From contig NZ_RKRA01000001.1 in NCBI RefSeq assembly GCF_003814705.1, positions 558,001 to 622,000 on the forward strand: a stretch of 64,000 nt of DNA. Direction: 5' to 3'. Shown here piece after piece: positions 44,812-52,903 of the stretch. The notes below the pieces were generated by a model. That model worked only from the letters and a program-made list of their open reading frames with translations. It was not told where the DNA came from and did not search any database. The DNA is from Georgenia muralis (lineage in GTDB: Bacteria; Actinomycetota; Actinomycetes; Actinomycetales; Actinomycetaceae). Within the stretch, counting starts at the first letter, position 1. Each line of letters starts with the position of its first letter. Both the position numbers and the translations under genes were made by a program.

Positions 44812-46195
44812 TTCCTTCGTGGGGTGTTAGGCGCTGATGGCGCCTGTGGGGGTGTTCTCCTCCTGTCCGGTCTCGGTGGTGGTGATGAGGGTCAGACGGG
44901 CTTTGGCGAGGGCGTCGAGGCCGAAGTAGCGGCGGCCTTCGGCCCATTCGTCGTGCTGCTCGGCGAGCACGGCCCCGACGAGGCGGATGATGCTGGTCCG
45001 GTCGGGGAAGATCCCGACGACGTCGGTGCGGCGGCGGATCTCGCGGTTGAGGCGCTCGTTGGGGTTGTTGGACCAGATCTGGCGCCACAGGGCCTTGGGG
45101 AAGCCGGTGAAGGCCAGGATGTCGCCGCGGGCGTCGTCGAGGTGGGCGTGGACGTCGGGCAGCTGGGTCTGGACGGCGTCGAGGAGCTTGTCGAACTGGG
45201 CCTGGACGGCGGGGGCGTCGACCTGGTCGTAGACCGAGTGCAGCATGGCCTTCACGGCCGGCCAGGACGCCTTGGGGCACTTGGCCATGAGGTTCGCCGC
45301 GTAGTGCGTGCGACACCGCTGCCACGCCGCCCCGGGCAGGGTCGCCCCGATGGCCTCGACCAGGCCGGCGTGGGCGTCGGAGGTCACGAGCTTGACCCCG
45401 GTCAGGCCCCGGGCAACGAGGTCACGGAAGAAGGCGAGCCAGCCGGCCCCGGACTCGGCCGTGGCGACCTGGACACCGAGGACCTCGCGGTGGCCGTCGG
45501 CGTTGACGCCGGTGGCGACCAGGACGGCGACCTTGACCACCCGGCCACCCTCGCGGACCCGCATCGTGAGCGCGTCCGCGGCGAGGAACGTGTACGGGCC
45601 GGCGTCCAGCGGCCGGGTGCGGAAGTCCTCGACCTGGGCGTCGAGATCCTTGGCCATCTGTGAGACCTGCGACCTGCTCAGCCCGGTGATCCCCAGGGTC
45701 TGGACGAGCTTGTCCATCCGCCGGGTGGAGACGCCCAGGAGGTAGCAGGTCGCCACCACGGTGGTCAGGGCCGCCTCGGCGCGGCGGCGCCGCTCGAGGA
45801 GCCAGTCGGGGAAGTAGGACCCGGTGCGCAGCTTCGGGATCGCGACGTCGATGGTCCCGGCGCGGGTGTCGAAGTCGCGGTGGCGGTAGCCGTTGCGCCG
45901 GTTGGTGCGCTCGTCCGAGACCTGCCCCCACGCTGCACCACACACGGCGTCGGCGTCGGCGGAGAGCAGGGCGTTGATGAACGTGGTGAGCAGCTGGCGC
46001 AGCAGGTCCGGGGACGCCTGGGCAAGGTGGTCCTGGAGAATCCGGGCAGGGTCGATACTGGAAGGAGCGGTCATCGCAGTCGGTCCTTTTCGAGAGTGCT
46101 GTGGAAGGTTCACTCGAAGGATCACGCGGTGACCGCACTCGTCTACGACGACACGCTCACCGAGCTACCGGTACACCACTCTGCTGGACGCAACT
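44774..46195 (-). mobile_element. IS256-family insertion sequence (1422 bp) within the GH51 gene
   Basis: It is flanked by an exact 8-bp duplication CACCTCCC (44766-44773 and 46196-46203), the size expected for IS256. The ends are imperfect inverted repeats. Aligned from the tips, both share GTCC at positions 7-10 and the block GAGTGGTGTAC at positions 15-25 (44788-44798 and 46171-46181 reversed), then GG-T. It carries one transposase gene (44827-46074) in the direction opposite to the host gene. Confidence 0.92.
44827..46074 (-). CDS. IS256-family DDE transposase
   Basis: A 415-residue Mutator-type transposase. DDE residues: Asp in AADALTMRVREGG, Asp in KLVTSDAHAGLVEAI and Glu in NNPNERLNREIRRR; the C-x2-H between them is in WQRCRTHYAANLMAKCPK. 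The N-terminal part (RRNGYRHRDFDTRAGTIDVAIPKLRTGSYFPDWLLERRRRAE) is the family's DNA-binding region. The length is normal and no frameshift is seen, so the element may be active. The ATG at 46074 follows GAAAAGGAC. The gene ends about 50 bases from the left IS tip. Confidence 0.96.
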   Translation of the reverse strand: MTAPSSIDPARILQDHLAQASPDLLRQLLTTFINALLSADADAVCGAAWGQVSDERTNRRNGYRHRDFDTRAGTIDVAIPKLRTGSYFPDWLLERRRRAEAALTTVVATCYLLGVSTRRMDKLVQTLGITGLSRSQVSQMAKDLDAQVEDFRTRPLDAGPYTFLAADALTMRVREGGRVVKVAVLVATGVNADGHREVLGVQVATAESGAGWLAFFRDLVARGLTGVKLVTSDAHAGLVEAIGATLPGAAWQRCRTHYAANLMAKCPKASWPAVKAMLHSVYDQVDAPAVQAQFDKLLDAVQTQLPDVHAHLDDARGDILAFTGFPKALWRQIWSNNPNERLNREIRRRTDVVGIFPDRTSIIRLVGAVLAEQHDEWAEGRRYFGLDALAKARLTLITTTETGQEENTPTGAISA

Positions 46196-46310
46196 CACCT
46201 CCCTGGCGCCGACGCCGAACGAGACCGCCACGGCCGAGGGCGGAGCCGTCCGCATCGAGCTCCCGCCGGTGTCGTGGAGCGTCATGCGGCTGGCGCCGGC
46301 CGGCGCCTGA
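46196..46310 (+). pseudogene. Severed C-terminal end of the GH51 arabinofuranosidase
   Basis: The segment begins with the second copy of the 8-bp duplication and codes for TSLAPTPNETATAEGGAVRIELPPVSWSVMRLAPAGA, the missing end of the gene at 43264, in the matching frame. It has no start of its own. The TGA stop at 46308-46310 lies inside the CTGAG target duplication of the next IS, so a second insertion hit exactly at the stop codon. Confidence 0.92.
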
Positions 46311-46351
46311 GCCCTGATCCACCGGTGTGGTGAGCGTGGCGTAGAACGAGA

Positions 46352-46414
46352 ATGCCCTTCTGGGCAGGGAGGATCTGGATTACGACGTCTAGATCCGACC
46401 ACCCGGAAGGGCAT
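46352..46414 (+). promoter_or_regulatory. Nested hairpin masking the IS1380 transposase start
   Basis: ATGCCCTTC (46352-46360) pairs with GAAGGGCAT (46406-46414), and inside it GGATCT (46371-46376) pairs with AGATCC (46391-46396). The 3' arm includes the GGAAGGG Shine-Dalgarno of the GTG at 46422. Transcripts entering from outside would fold and hide the start, the usual protection of IS elements against read-through expression. Confidence 0.6.
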
Positions 46415-46421
46415 CTCGTAA

Positions 46422-47798
46422 GTGAAACCCTCTCACACGATTCGACCGGTCTTCGATGAGTCCAATCTGGTGTCGGCGGCGGGTCTGGTCCCGGCCCTGC
46501 GGCTGGCGGAGTCCGCGGGTTTGTACGGCCTGGTCGAGGGGTTGACGGTGCCCTCACCCAACGCGGGGGTGAAGACGGCGAGTGTGGTCGGCGGGATGCT
46601 CGCCGGTGCGGACTCCATCGATGACCTGGACCTGTTGCGCCATGGCGGGATGGGCCGGGTCTTCGACGGGGTCCGGGCACCCTCGACGTTGGGCACGTTC
46701 CTGCGATCGTTCACCCACGGTCACGTCCAGCAGCTCGACAAGGTCAGCGGTGCGCTGCTGGCAGGGCTCGCTCGACAGGTTCCCGCCCTGGTGAACAGCG
46801 GCGCGAGGGCGCAGGGCATCGCGTTCGTCGATGTCGACGACACGATCCGGGAGGTCCACGGCTACGCCAAGCAGGCCGCGGCGTACGGCTACTCCGGGGT
46901 CCGGGGCCTGAACGTCCAGCTCGCCACTCTCTCCACGGAGGTGGCGGCGCCGGTGATCGTCCGGGCCCGGCTACGGCGCGGCAACGTCGCCTCGCACACC
47001 GGCGCCGGCCAGCTCCTCGCCCAGGCCCTGGGGACCGCCCGCGCCGCGGGCGTGAGCGGACCGGTGCTGTGCCGGGCGGACTCGGCGTACTACGGCCACG
47101 CCTTCGTCGCCACCGCCCTGCGCCACGGGGTGTGGTTCTCGGTGACCGTGCGGATGAACCCCCAGGCCAAGGCGGCCATCGCGGGCATCGGCGAGGACGC
47201 CTGGACCCCGATCAGGTACCCGCACGCGGTCTGGGACGAGGCCGAGCAGCGGTGGGTCTCCGACGCCGAGGTCGCCGAGGTCCCCTTCGTCGCGTTCACC
47301 TCCCGCCGCAAGGCCGAGCAGGTGACCTGCCGACTGATCGTGCGCCGCGTCCGACGGCTCCAGCCCCTGGCCGGTGACGGCAGCGAGCAGGGCGAGCTGT
47401 TCGCGGCCTACCGCCACCACGCGTTCATCACCAACTCCGACCTGGACACCATCGAGGCCGACCAGCGTCACCGGGGGCACGCGATCGTCGAGCAGGTCAT
47501 CGCCGAGCTCAAGGACGGGCCCCTGGCGCACCTGCCGTCCGGGAAGTACGCGGCGAACGCGGCCTGGGTGGCGATGGCGACGATCGCGTTCAACATCGCC
47601 CGCGCCGCCGCCGTCGCCGCCGACATGGCCACCGCCCGGTGGGCCACCCTGCGCCGGAAGATCATCAACGTCCCCGCCCGGATCGCCACCACCGGCCGCC
47701 GGCTGATCCTGCACCTGCCCGCCCGCTGGGCCTGGGCCGAGCACTGGACCACCCTCCACACCGCCGCGACCGGGCCACCACCAGCCACCACGACCTGA
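46422..47798 (+). CDS. IS1380-family DDE transposase
   Basis: A 458-residue transposase. Catalytic residues: Asp in AFVDVDDTIREVHGYAKQ, Asp in VLCRADSAYYGHAFV and Glu in RHRGHAIVEQVIAELKDGPLAHLPSGKYAANAAW (the family's C-terminal signature). GGMLAGADSIDDLDLLRHGGM near residue 70 is a typical IS1380 block. It is intact with normal length. The GTG start has GGAAGGG upstream, inside a hairpin. About 140 non-coding bases follow before the split right end. Confidence 0.95.
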   Translation: MKPSHTIRPVFDESNLVSAAGLVPALRLAESAGLYGLVEGLTVPSPNAGVKTASVVGGMLAGADSIDDLDLLRHGGMGRVFDGVRAPSTLGTFLRSFTHGHVQQLDKVSGALLAGLARQVPALVNSGARAQGIAFVDVDDTIREVHGYAKQAAAYGYSGVRGLNVQLATLSTEVAAPVIVRARLRRGNVASHTGAGQLLAQALGTARAAGVSGPVLCRADSAYYGHAFVATALRHGVWFSVTVRMNPQAKAAIAGIGEDAWTPIRYPHAVWDEAEQRWVSDAEVAEVPFVAFTSRRKAEQVTCRLIVRRVRRLQPLAGDGSEQGELFAAYRHHAFITNSDLDTIEADQRHRGHAIVEQVIAELKDGPLAHLPSGKYAANAAWVAMATIAFNIARAAAVAADMATARWATLRRKIINVPARIATTGRRLILHLPARWAWAEHWTTLHTAATGPPPATTT

Positions 47799-47950
47799 CC
47801 ACCCAGCCCCCACGGGCACGACCCAAGGAACCCAAGAGTGGAAGAGCCGGCACAGACCGGCGGCCCCACCACGCCCACAAACCCGCCATCCCCAGCACGC
47901 CGCCCGAACAACGACCACCCGGCAGAATCGGTGGATTCTCAATGACTTTG

Positions 47951-49165
47951 TCAAGCCGTTTGGGCCATCGGTTCTCGCGAGGGTGGGGCGAGTTCGAAGG
48001 GTCGGTTGTCGCGGAGCAGGGCCCATAGGACGTCGACGCGTCGGCGCGCCAAGGCGATGAGCGCTTGGACGTGCCCGTGGCCTTGTCCGCGCTTCTTGAG
48101 GTAGTAGTCGCGGTTGGGGCCCTCGCGCATCATGGCGGCTGAGGCGGAGAGGTAGAACACTCTGCGCAGCTTGCGCGAGTAGCGCATCGGCCGGTGCAGG
48201 TTCCCGGTGCGCCGGCCAGAGTCCCGCGGGACCGGGACAAGCCCGGCGGCCGAGGCGAGCCGTCCGGCGTTCGCATAGGCGGCAAGGTCCCCTGCGGCGG
48301 CTACCAGCTCGGCACCGAGGATCGGTCCCATGCCGGGCAGGGACTCGATGATCTCGGCCTGGGGGTGCGCGCGGAAGGTGGTGGTGATCCGGGCGTCGAG
48401 GTCGGAGATCCGCGCGCCGAGCGCCAGGAGCTGAGCGGCGAGGTCGGCCACGATGCTGGCCGCCACATCCTGCCCGGGCACGACGGTCTGCTGGGCCTTG
48501 GCCGCACCGAGCGCAGCTGCAGCGATCTGGTCGGCGCTGCGCACCTTCCGCTTGACCAGCCATGCCCGCAACCGCGACTCACCCGTCCGGCGGATCGCCT
48601 GCGGCGTCTGGTAGCCCGTCAGCAGGACCAACGCACCCCGGCTATGGGCGTAGTCGAAGGACCGCTCCAGCGCAGGGAAGTAGCCGCTGAGCACGTCGCG
48701 GAGCCGGTTGACCACGCGGACCCGGTCACCGACCAGGTCGGTGCGGTGGGTCACCAGTAGCCGCAGCTCGGTCACCAGCGCGGTGGCGACCTCGACGTCC
48801 TGTAGATCGCCGCGGTGTCGCAGGGTCTCGGCGATGACGTAGGCATCGCGGGCGTCGGTCTTGGCCTCACCGCGGTAGGCGCTGGCCATCTGGTTCACCG
48901 TGCGGCCGGGGACGTATCTCACCCGCTGACCGTGGGCTGCCAGCAGTGCCAGCAGCAGTCCCGACATGGTCCCGGTGACGTCTACTCCCCAGACGACCTC
49001 GTCGGCGTGGCCAAGGACGCCGGCGATCGCGTCGAGGATGGCGGCCTCGTCGTTGACCACCTTCGTCGACCAGACTGTGGTGCCGGCCTCGTCGATCAGG
49101 CAGATCCAGTGATGACCCTTACCGACGTCGACACCAGCCCACCCGGGCGCGATCCGTTGCTTCAT
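47951..49165 (-). CDS. IS110-family recombinase (DEDD transposase)
   Basis: A 404-residue protein. The N-terminal RuvC-like DEDD domain has GVDVGKGHHWICLID, VVWGVDVTGTMSGLLLALL and GEAKTDARDAYVIAETLR. A helical middle follows. The C-terminal transposase-20 domain is ESLPGMGPILGAELVAAAGDLAAYANAGRLASAAGLVPVPRDSG, with the conserved Ser believed to attack DNA, followed by RPMRYSRKLRRVFYLSA. The length is normal and no damage is seen. GGAGGAG precedes the ATG at 49165. It needs a bridge RNA to select donor and target, and the upstream 200 bases carry a good candidate. Confidence 0.95.
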   Translation of the reverse strand: MKQRIAPGWAGVDVGKGHHWICLIDEAGTTVWSTKVVNDEAAILDAIAGVLGHADEVVWGVDVTGTMSGLLLALLAAHGQRVRYVPGRTVNQMASAYRGEAKTDARDAYVIAETLRHRGDLQDVEVATALVTELRLLVTHRTDLVGDRVRVVNRLRDVLSGYFPALERSFDYAHSRGALVLLTGYQTPQAIRRTGESRLRAWLVKRKVRSADQIAAAALGAAKAQQTVVPGQDVAASIVADLAAQLLALGARISDLDARITTTFRAHPQAEIIESLPGMGPILGAELVAAAGDLAAYANAGRLASAAGLVPVPRDSGRRTGNLHRPMRYSRKLRRVFYLSASAAMMREGPNRDYYLKKRGQGHGHVQALIALARRRVDVLWALLRDNRPFELAPPSREPMAQTA

Positions 49166-49199
49166 CAACTCCTCCTTCGAGCACACGAGCGATTGCCAT

Positions 49200-49350
49200 G
49201 GCCCGAAGGAACACCCCGCCGACAGATCCGTAAACAGCGACCAGGACGCGCATCTCAATCAGCAGTCAAGGCGCCCCAGGAGGAACCGGGCGGCCAATCC
49301 ATCGGAGCCATCAACGGGCGATCAAGGCTCAGCCACACCCAGCCCTCCCG
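49200..49350 (-). ncRNA. Candidate IS110 bridge RNA (borders approximate)
   Basis: The non-coding end of the IS110 element, transcribed in the recombinase direction, contains four segments that match what a bridge RNA needs, in the known order. (1) 49333-49320: 12 of 14 bases equal the left half of the target, seen intact at 49370-49383. (2) 49305-49297: 7 of 9 bases complementary to the other target half, 47928-47936. (3) 49259-49253: 7 of 7 equal to the element's own end at 47937-47943. (4) 49233-49226: 8 of 8 complementary to the opposite element end, 49365-49372. Segments 1-2 would be the target loop and 3-4 the donor loop. The matches are read directly; transcription and folding are inferred. 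Confidence 0.7.
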
Positions 49351-49459
49351 GGCCACCCAAGAACTTACGGATCAGGGCTGAGCCGCCGCGGCCGGCGCCT
49401 GAGCCGCCACCGGGGCGCGAGCCCGTCCGCGACCGGCCGCGAGCCCGTCCACGTCCGCC

Positions 49460-50395
49460 CTACGGGCGGCGGCTGTGCACGTGCTCGAGCACCCGCGCGC
49501 CGGGCACCGGTCCGGTGACGAGGAGGATCTCCTTGGCCACCTCCGCGGCGCGCATGACCCCGGCGACGCTGACGGCGTGGGCGTGGTCCAGGGCCAGGGC
49601 CGCGACCGTCGGCCCCGAGCCGGACACCAGCGCGGCGAGCGCACCCGCGCGGTCGGCTGCGGCCAGGACGTCCCCGAGCTCGGGCCGCAGCTCCAGCGCC
49701 GCCTCCTGCAGGTCGTTGCCCAGCTGGCGGGAGAGCTGGATGGGGTCCCCGGAGAGCAGTGCGGCGAGGACGGCGTCGTCGAGGCGGGGGGCGGGGCCGT
49801 CGTCGAGGTCGAGGTGCTGCAGCTGGTCGTACTCGCGGAAGACCTCGGGGGTCGACAGGCCCTCGTCCTGCACGGCGAGGACCCAGTGGTAGGTGCCACG
49901 GCTCATGACCGGGGTGATGAGGTCGCCGCGACCGGTCCCCATCGCGGACATGCCGGTCAGGGCGAACGGGACGTCCGCGCCGAGCTCGGACGCGAGCTCG
50001 GCGAGCTCGTCACGCGAGAGGCCCGTCCCCCACAGCTGGTCGCAGGCGAGGAGGGTCGCGGCGGCGTCGGCCGAGCCGCCGGCCATGCCGCCGGCGACCG
50101 GCACCTGCTTCGTCAGGCTCAGGTGGGCCCCGGCGCGCGTGCCCGAGGTCTCACACAGGAGGACGGCGGCCCGGACGGCGAGGTTGGTGGCGTCGACCGG
50201 CAGGTCCTCACCGCGGCCGTGGATCTCCAGGCTGATGCCGTCCGCGCGGGTGGCGACGACGTCCTCGTAGAGGGAGACGGCCTGGAAGACGGTGGCGATC
50301 GGGTGGTAGCCGTCCGGGCGCGGGGCGCCGACGCGCAGGGCGAGGTTGATCTTGCCCGGCGCGCGGACCTGGACCGCGATGGGGGTGGCCGTCAC
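49460..50395 (-). CDS. ispE: 4-diphosphocytidyl-2-C-methyl-D-erythritol kinase
   Basis: A 311-residue GHMP kinase of the MEP isoprenoid pathway, phosphorylating the 2-hydroxyl of CDP-ME in the cytosol. Motifs: [37 protein letters not shown] (substrate loop with catalytic Lys/Asp region), [20 protein letters not shown] (glycine-rich ATP loop) and [13 protein letters not shown] (motif 3). The GTG at 50395 overlaps the rsmA stop by 4 bases (GTGA). The pair rsmA-ispE is conserved. Downstream lies the IS cluster, inserted between ispE and the ABC-F/glmU block. Confidence 0.97.
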   Translation of the reverse strand: MTATPIAVQVRAPGKINLALRVGAPRPDGYHPIATVFQAVSLYEDVVATRADGISLEIHGRGEDLPVDATNLAVRAAVLLCETSGTRAGAHLSLTKQVPVAGGMAGGSADAAATLLACDQLWGTGLSRDELAELASELGADVPFALTGMSAMGTGRGDLITPVMSRGTYHWVLAVQDEGLSTPEVFREYDQLQHLDLDDGPAPRLDDAVLAALLSGDPIQLSRQLGNDLQEAALELRPELGDVLAAADRAGALAALVSGSGPTVAALALDHAHAVSVAGVMRAAEVAKEILLVTGPVPGARVLEHVHSRRP

Positions 50396-51300
50396 GTGGC
50401 CAGCGTGCCAGAGGGTCCCCCGGGCCCGCGCGGGGAGGGCCGGTGCTCGGCGATCCGGGCGAAGTCGGCGATGGCGAGCTTCTCCCCTCGCTCGGACGGC
50501 TCGACCCCGGCGGCACGCAGCGCCTCCTCGGCAGCCGCGGGCGACCCGGCCCACCCGGCGAGGGCGGCTCGGAGGGTCTTGCGACGCTGGGCGAAGGCGG
50601 CGTCGACGACGGCGAAGACCTCCTCGCGGGTCGCCGTCGTCGCCGGTGCGGGGCGCCGGCGGAGCCGCACGAGCGCGGAGTCGACGTTGGGGACCGGCCA
50701 GAAGACCGTCCGGGAGATCGTGCCGGCGCGCTCGGCCGAGGCGTACCACGCGGCCTTGGCGGACGGGACGCCGTAGGTGCGCGAGCCGGGCGGGGCGGCG
50801 AGCCGGTCGGCGACCTCGGCCTGGACCATCACGAGGACGTCGGTGACGCTGGGCAGGTTGCGAAGCAGCGTGAGCAGCACCGGGACGGCGACGTTGTAGG
50901 GCAGGTTCGCCACGAGGCGGTTCGGCGCCACCGGGCCAGGCAGGTCGGCGGGGCCGCGCACGGTCATCGCGTCGGCGGTGAGAACGTCCAGGCGTCCGAC
51001 GGCGTCGGGCATCCGCTCCGCGACCGTGGCCGCCAAGGCCCGGGCCAGCGGGGGGTCGATCTCGACGGCGACGACGTGCGCGCCCGCCTCGAGCAGCGCC
51101 AGGGTCAGCGAGCCCAGGCCCGGCCCGACCTCCAGGACGACGTCACCGGGGGCGACCCCGGCCGCCCGGACGATCCGCCGGACGGTGCCGGCGTCGTGGA
51201 CGAAGTTCTGCCCGAGGGTCTTGGTGGGCCGCACGCCGAGGACGGTGGAGAGCCGGCGGACGTCGGCCGGGCCGAGCAGGCCGGGAGGTGTGTCGGGCAC
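50392..51300 (-). CDS. rsmA: 16S rRNA (adenine1518-N6/adenine1519-N6)-dimethyltransferase
   Basis: A 302-residue SAM enzyme (KsgA) dimethylating two adjacent adenines in helix 45 of 16S rRNA during 30S maturation. Motifs: [22 protein letters not shown] at the start, [20 protein letters not shown] (motif I), [40 protein letters not shown] (NLPY catalytic motif IV) and [15 protein letters not shown]. The GTG at 51300 is the family start. It follows the rpf gene across a strong hairpin and is coupled to ispE. Confidence 0.97.
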   Translation of the reverse strand: MPDTPPGLLGPADVRRLSTVLGVRPTKTLGQNFVHDAGTVRRIVRAAGVAPGDVVLEVGPGLGSLTLALLEAGAHVVAVEIDPPLARALAATVAERMPDAVGRLDVLTADAMTVRGPADLPGPVAPNRLVANLPYNVAVPVLLTLLRNLPSVTDVLVMVQAEVADRLAAPPGSRTYGVPSAKAAWYASAERAGTISRTVFWPVPNVDSALVRLRRRPAPATTATREEVFAVVDAAFAQRRKTLRAALAGWAGSPAAAEEALRAAGVEPSERGEKLAIADFARIAEHRPSPRGPGGPSGTLAT

Positions 51301-51366
51301 GTGGCGAGCCTACTGGGGGACGGGGCGGCGCCGCGGGCCCGGCCGTGACCTGCGCGCCCGCCACGA

Positions 51367-51394
51367 CGGCGGCGCCCCGTCAGGGGCGCCGCCG
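51367..51394 (-). terminator. Perfect 12-bp hairpin after the Rpf gene
   Basis: 51367-51378 pairs perfectly with 51383-51394 around a GTCA loop, starting 36 bases after the rpf stop at 51430 and ending 67 bases before rsmA. The stem is all G/C with no T tract. It is the best terminator candidate in the window. Confidence 0.7.
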
Positions 51395-51429
51395 GTTCGT
51401 GTGGTCTTCCGCGTTCGGAGCGGCTCCGG

Positions 51430-52659
51430 TCAGAGGAGGCCGAGCTTGGCGGCGCAGGCCGGCCACTGACCCCAGCCCGCGCGGGCCTGGAGGGTCTGGG
51501 CACGCATGGTCTGCTCCGCCGGCGAGGCCTGGGAGGGAAGGCCGGAGCCGCCCACGGAGGCCCAGGTGCTCAGGGAGAACTGGTAGAGCCCGTAGTAGAG
51601 CCCGTTCGCGCTCACCGCGGCGGGGTTGCCGCCGGACTCGCACTGGGCGAGCGAGGCCCACACGCCGCTGGTCGGCGCCGCCGGGGCGGACGGCGCGGGG
51701 GCCGCGGCCGGGGCGGGCGCGGAGGAGGTGGTGGGCGCGGGAGCCGGGGCGGGGGCCGGCGCGGGCGCGGGCGCGGGACGCTCCTTGGTGCCCACGGCGA
51801 CGACCTTGTCCACCGGCGCGGTGGTGACCTCGTCGCCGGTCTGCGCCGAGTGCACCTCCTTGCCGTCGACGGTCACCGTGGAGAAGGTGAGGGTCCGGAT
51901 GCCGGCCTGGCCCTCCTGGACCACCTTCGTCCGGCCCTCGTAGATCGCGTCATCGGCGCGCTCGACGACGGCGAAGTCGACCGGCTGCTCCTCGGTCCGC
52001 TCGCCCCGCACGACGCGGGTGACGACGACCTCGGGCGTGCCGTCCTCGGCGGAGCCGACGACGACGCGGTCGATGCGCGAGACCTCGACCTCCGCGGCCT
52101 CGAGGGCGTCCGCGAGGTACGCCTCGCCCTCGAGGGTGACGCTCTCGGTGGCGCCGTCGGCGACGACGTCGACCTCCCCGTCGATGACGAGCGGGAGGTC
52201 GAGCGCGTCGCGGGCCAGCGAGCGGGACGCCGCGACGGTGACGTCGCGACCGGACTCGAACATGCTCCGGACGAGCTCACCCTGGGTCTGCGCCGTCGTC
52301 CACACCTCCTCAGGCTTGCCGTCGACGTCGACCGTGACCTGGCGGGCCGTGCGGAAGACGATGTCGGCACCGTCGCGCAGGGCGGTGTCGGCGGCGGGCG
52401 CGAGGAGGTCCTGGCTGCGGACCTCGATGCCCTGCTCGTCCAGCAGACCCTGGACCGAGCCGGCGAACGTGGAGAGGGTGTGGGTCTGGCCGTTGATCTC
52501 GAGGTCGATGCTCTTGTGGGCCTGGGCCGCGACGGCGGAGCCGGCGACGAGGACCGGGACGATGCCCAGCGCCAGCCAGCCGAGGCGACGCCTGCGGGGA
52601 GCCTCGACGCTCGAGGCGGGGGTGGTGTGCTGCGGGTTGAGGGTGCTCTTGGAGCTCAC
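51430..52659 (-). CDS. Resuscitation-promoting factor, RpfB-like
   Basis: A 409-residue exported cell-wall hydrolase. The N-terminus has an Arg-rich stretch and one membrane/signal helix (about 27-48, LGWLALGIVPVLVAGSAVAAQA). Three DUF348 domains follow (about 50-95, 105-150, 155-205), then a G5 domain (about 215-295) and an Ala/Pro linker (about 300-345). The Rpf transglycosylase domain ends the protein (GVWASLAQCESGGNPAAVSANGLYYGLYQFSLSTWASVGG), with the catalytic Glu in QCESGGN. The DUF348x3-G5-Rpf order is that of RpfB. It cleaves peptidoglycan at division and supports regrowth from dormancy. GAAGGA precedes the GTG at 52659. An 18-bp box lies 174 bases upstream. Confidence 0.93.
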   Translation of the reverse strand: MSSKSTLNPQHTTPASSVEAPRRRRLGWLALGIVPVLVAGSAVAAQAHKSIDLEINGQTHTLSTFAGSVQGLLDEQGIEVRSQDLLAPAADTALRDGADIVFRTARQVTVDVDGKPEEVWTTAQTQGELVRSMFESGRDVTVAASRSLARDALDLPLVIDGEVDVVADGATESVTLEGEAYLADALEAAEVEVSRIDRVVVGSAEDGTPEVVVTRVVRGERTEEQPVDFAVVERADDAIYEGRTKVVQEGQAGIRTLTFSTVTVDGKEVHSAQTGDEVTTAPVDKVVAVGTKERPAPAPAPAPAPAPAPTTSSAPAPAAAPAPSAPAAPTSGVWASLAQCESGGNPAAVSANGLYYGLYQFSLSTWASVGGSGLPSQASPAEQTMRAQTLQARAGWGQWPACAAKLGLL

Positions 52660-52832
52660 GGGGTTCCTTCGACGCGGTGCCCGGTCACAGAGCGACGTCG
52701 GTGCTCGGCTCGCACCTCGGCGCGGCCGGCCGGCCCCGGGGCGGGGCGGCTCGACGTGTCGGTCTGATCCGGCTGTCGGGCGGGCCGGAGGAGGCCCACG
52801 GTGCGGCCCGAGCTGGCGGGCCGGAGGCAACC

Positions 52833-52850
52833 GTAACCGATTCGTTATCT
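52833..52850. promoter_or_regulatory. 18-bp direct-repeat box upstream of the RpfB-like gene
   Basis: GTAACCGATTCGTTATCT on the + strand, identical to the copy at 54118-54135 and two bases different from 7071-7088. It is 174 bases before the GTG of the rpf gene and 54 bases past the stop of the next upstream gene, so it belongs to the rpf promoter. Confidence 0.6.
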
Positions 52851-52903
52851 TTCGGTCTACGTGCGTTGCACCACACGAGCGGACGCGGCGCTCGCGCCCG
52901 CAC

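Larger units (their letters stand above)
47937..49372 (-). mobile_element. IS110-family insertion sequence (about 1436 bp) nested in the IS1380 end
   Basis: The four bases GGAT occur at both junctions (47933-47936 and 49369-49372), so the boundary is ambiguous by up to four bases and there is no classic target duplication, as expected for this family. Removing it rebuilds the perfect IS1380 right repeat CGGTGGATCAGGG. Its layout is that of the IS110 group: about 14 bases after the recombinase stop on one side and about 200 non-coding bases before its start on the other, where the family encodes its bridge RNA. Confidence 0.92.
46312..49377 (+). mobile_element. IS1380-family insertion sequence, split by a nested IS110
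   Basis: The left terminal repeat is CCCTGATCCACCG (46312-46324). The right one is its exact reverse complement, but divided: CGGTGGAT at 47929-47936 and CAGGG at 49373-49377, with the IS110 element between them. The whole is flanked by the 5-bp duplication CTGAG (46307-46311 and 49378-49382), a size known for IS1380. Without the nested element it is about 1.63 kb, normal for the family. Its right repeat is no longer contiguous, so it is probably immobile unless the IS110 excises. Confidence 0.9.

Noticed and set aside
47929-47945. IS1380 right end at 47936 with a target duplication beside it
   Set aside because: No duplication fits there. The repeat match is complete only when 49373-49377 is added, and CTGAG then appears on both sides, showing that the IS110 is nested.
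43264-49377. Composite transposon or resistance island
   Set aside because: The three IS belong to three different families, are not paired copies, and carry no passenger gene other than the broken host gene.
52660-52832. c-di-AMP (ydaO) riboswitch in the rpf leader
   Set aside because: Such riboswitches precede some actinobacterial rpf genes, but I could not find the conserved core blocks in this leader or in the one before 54070.
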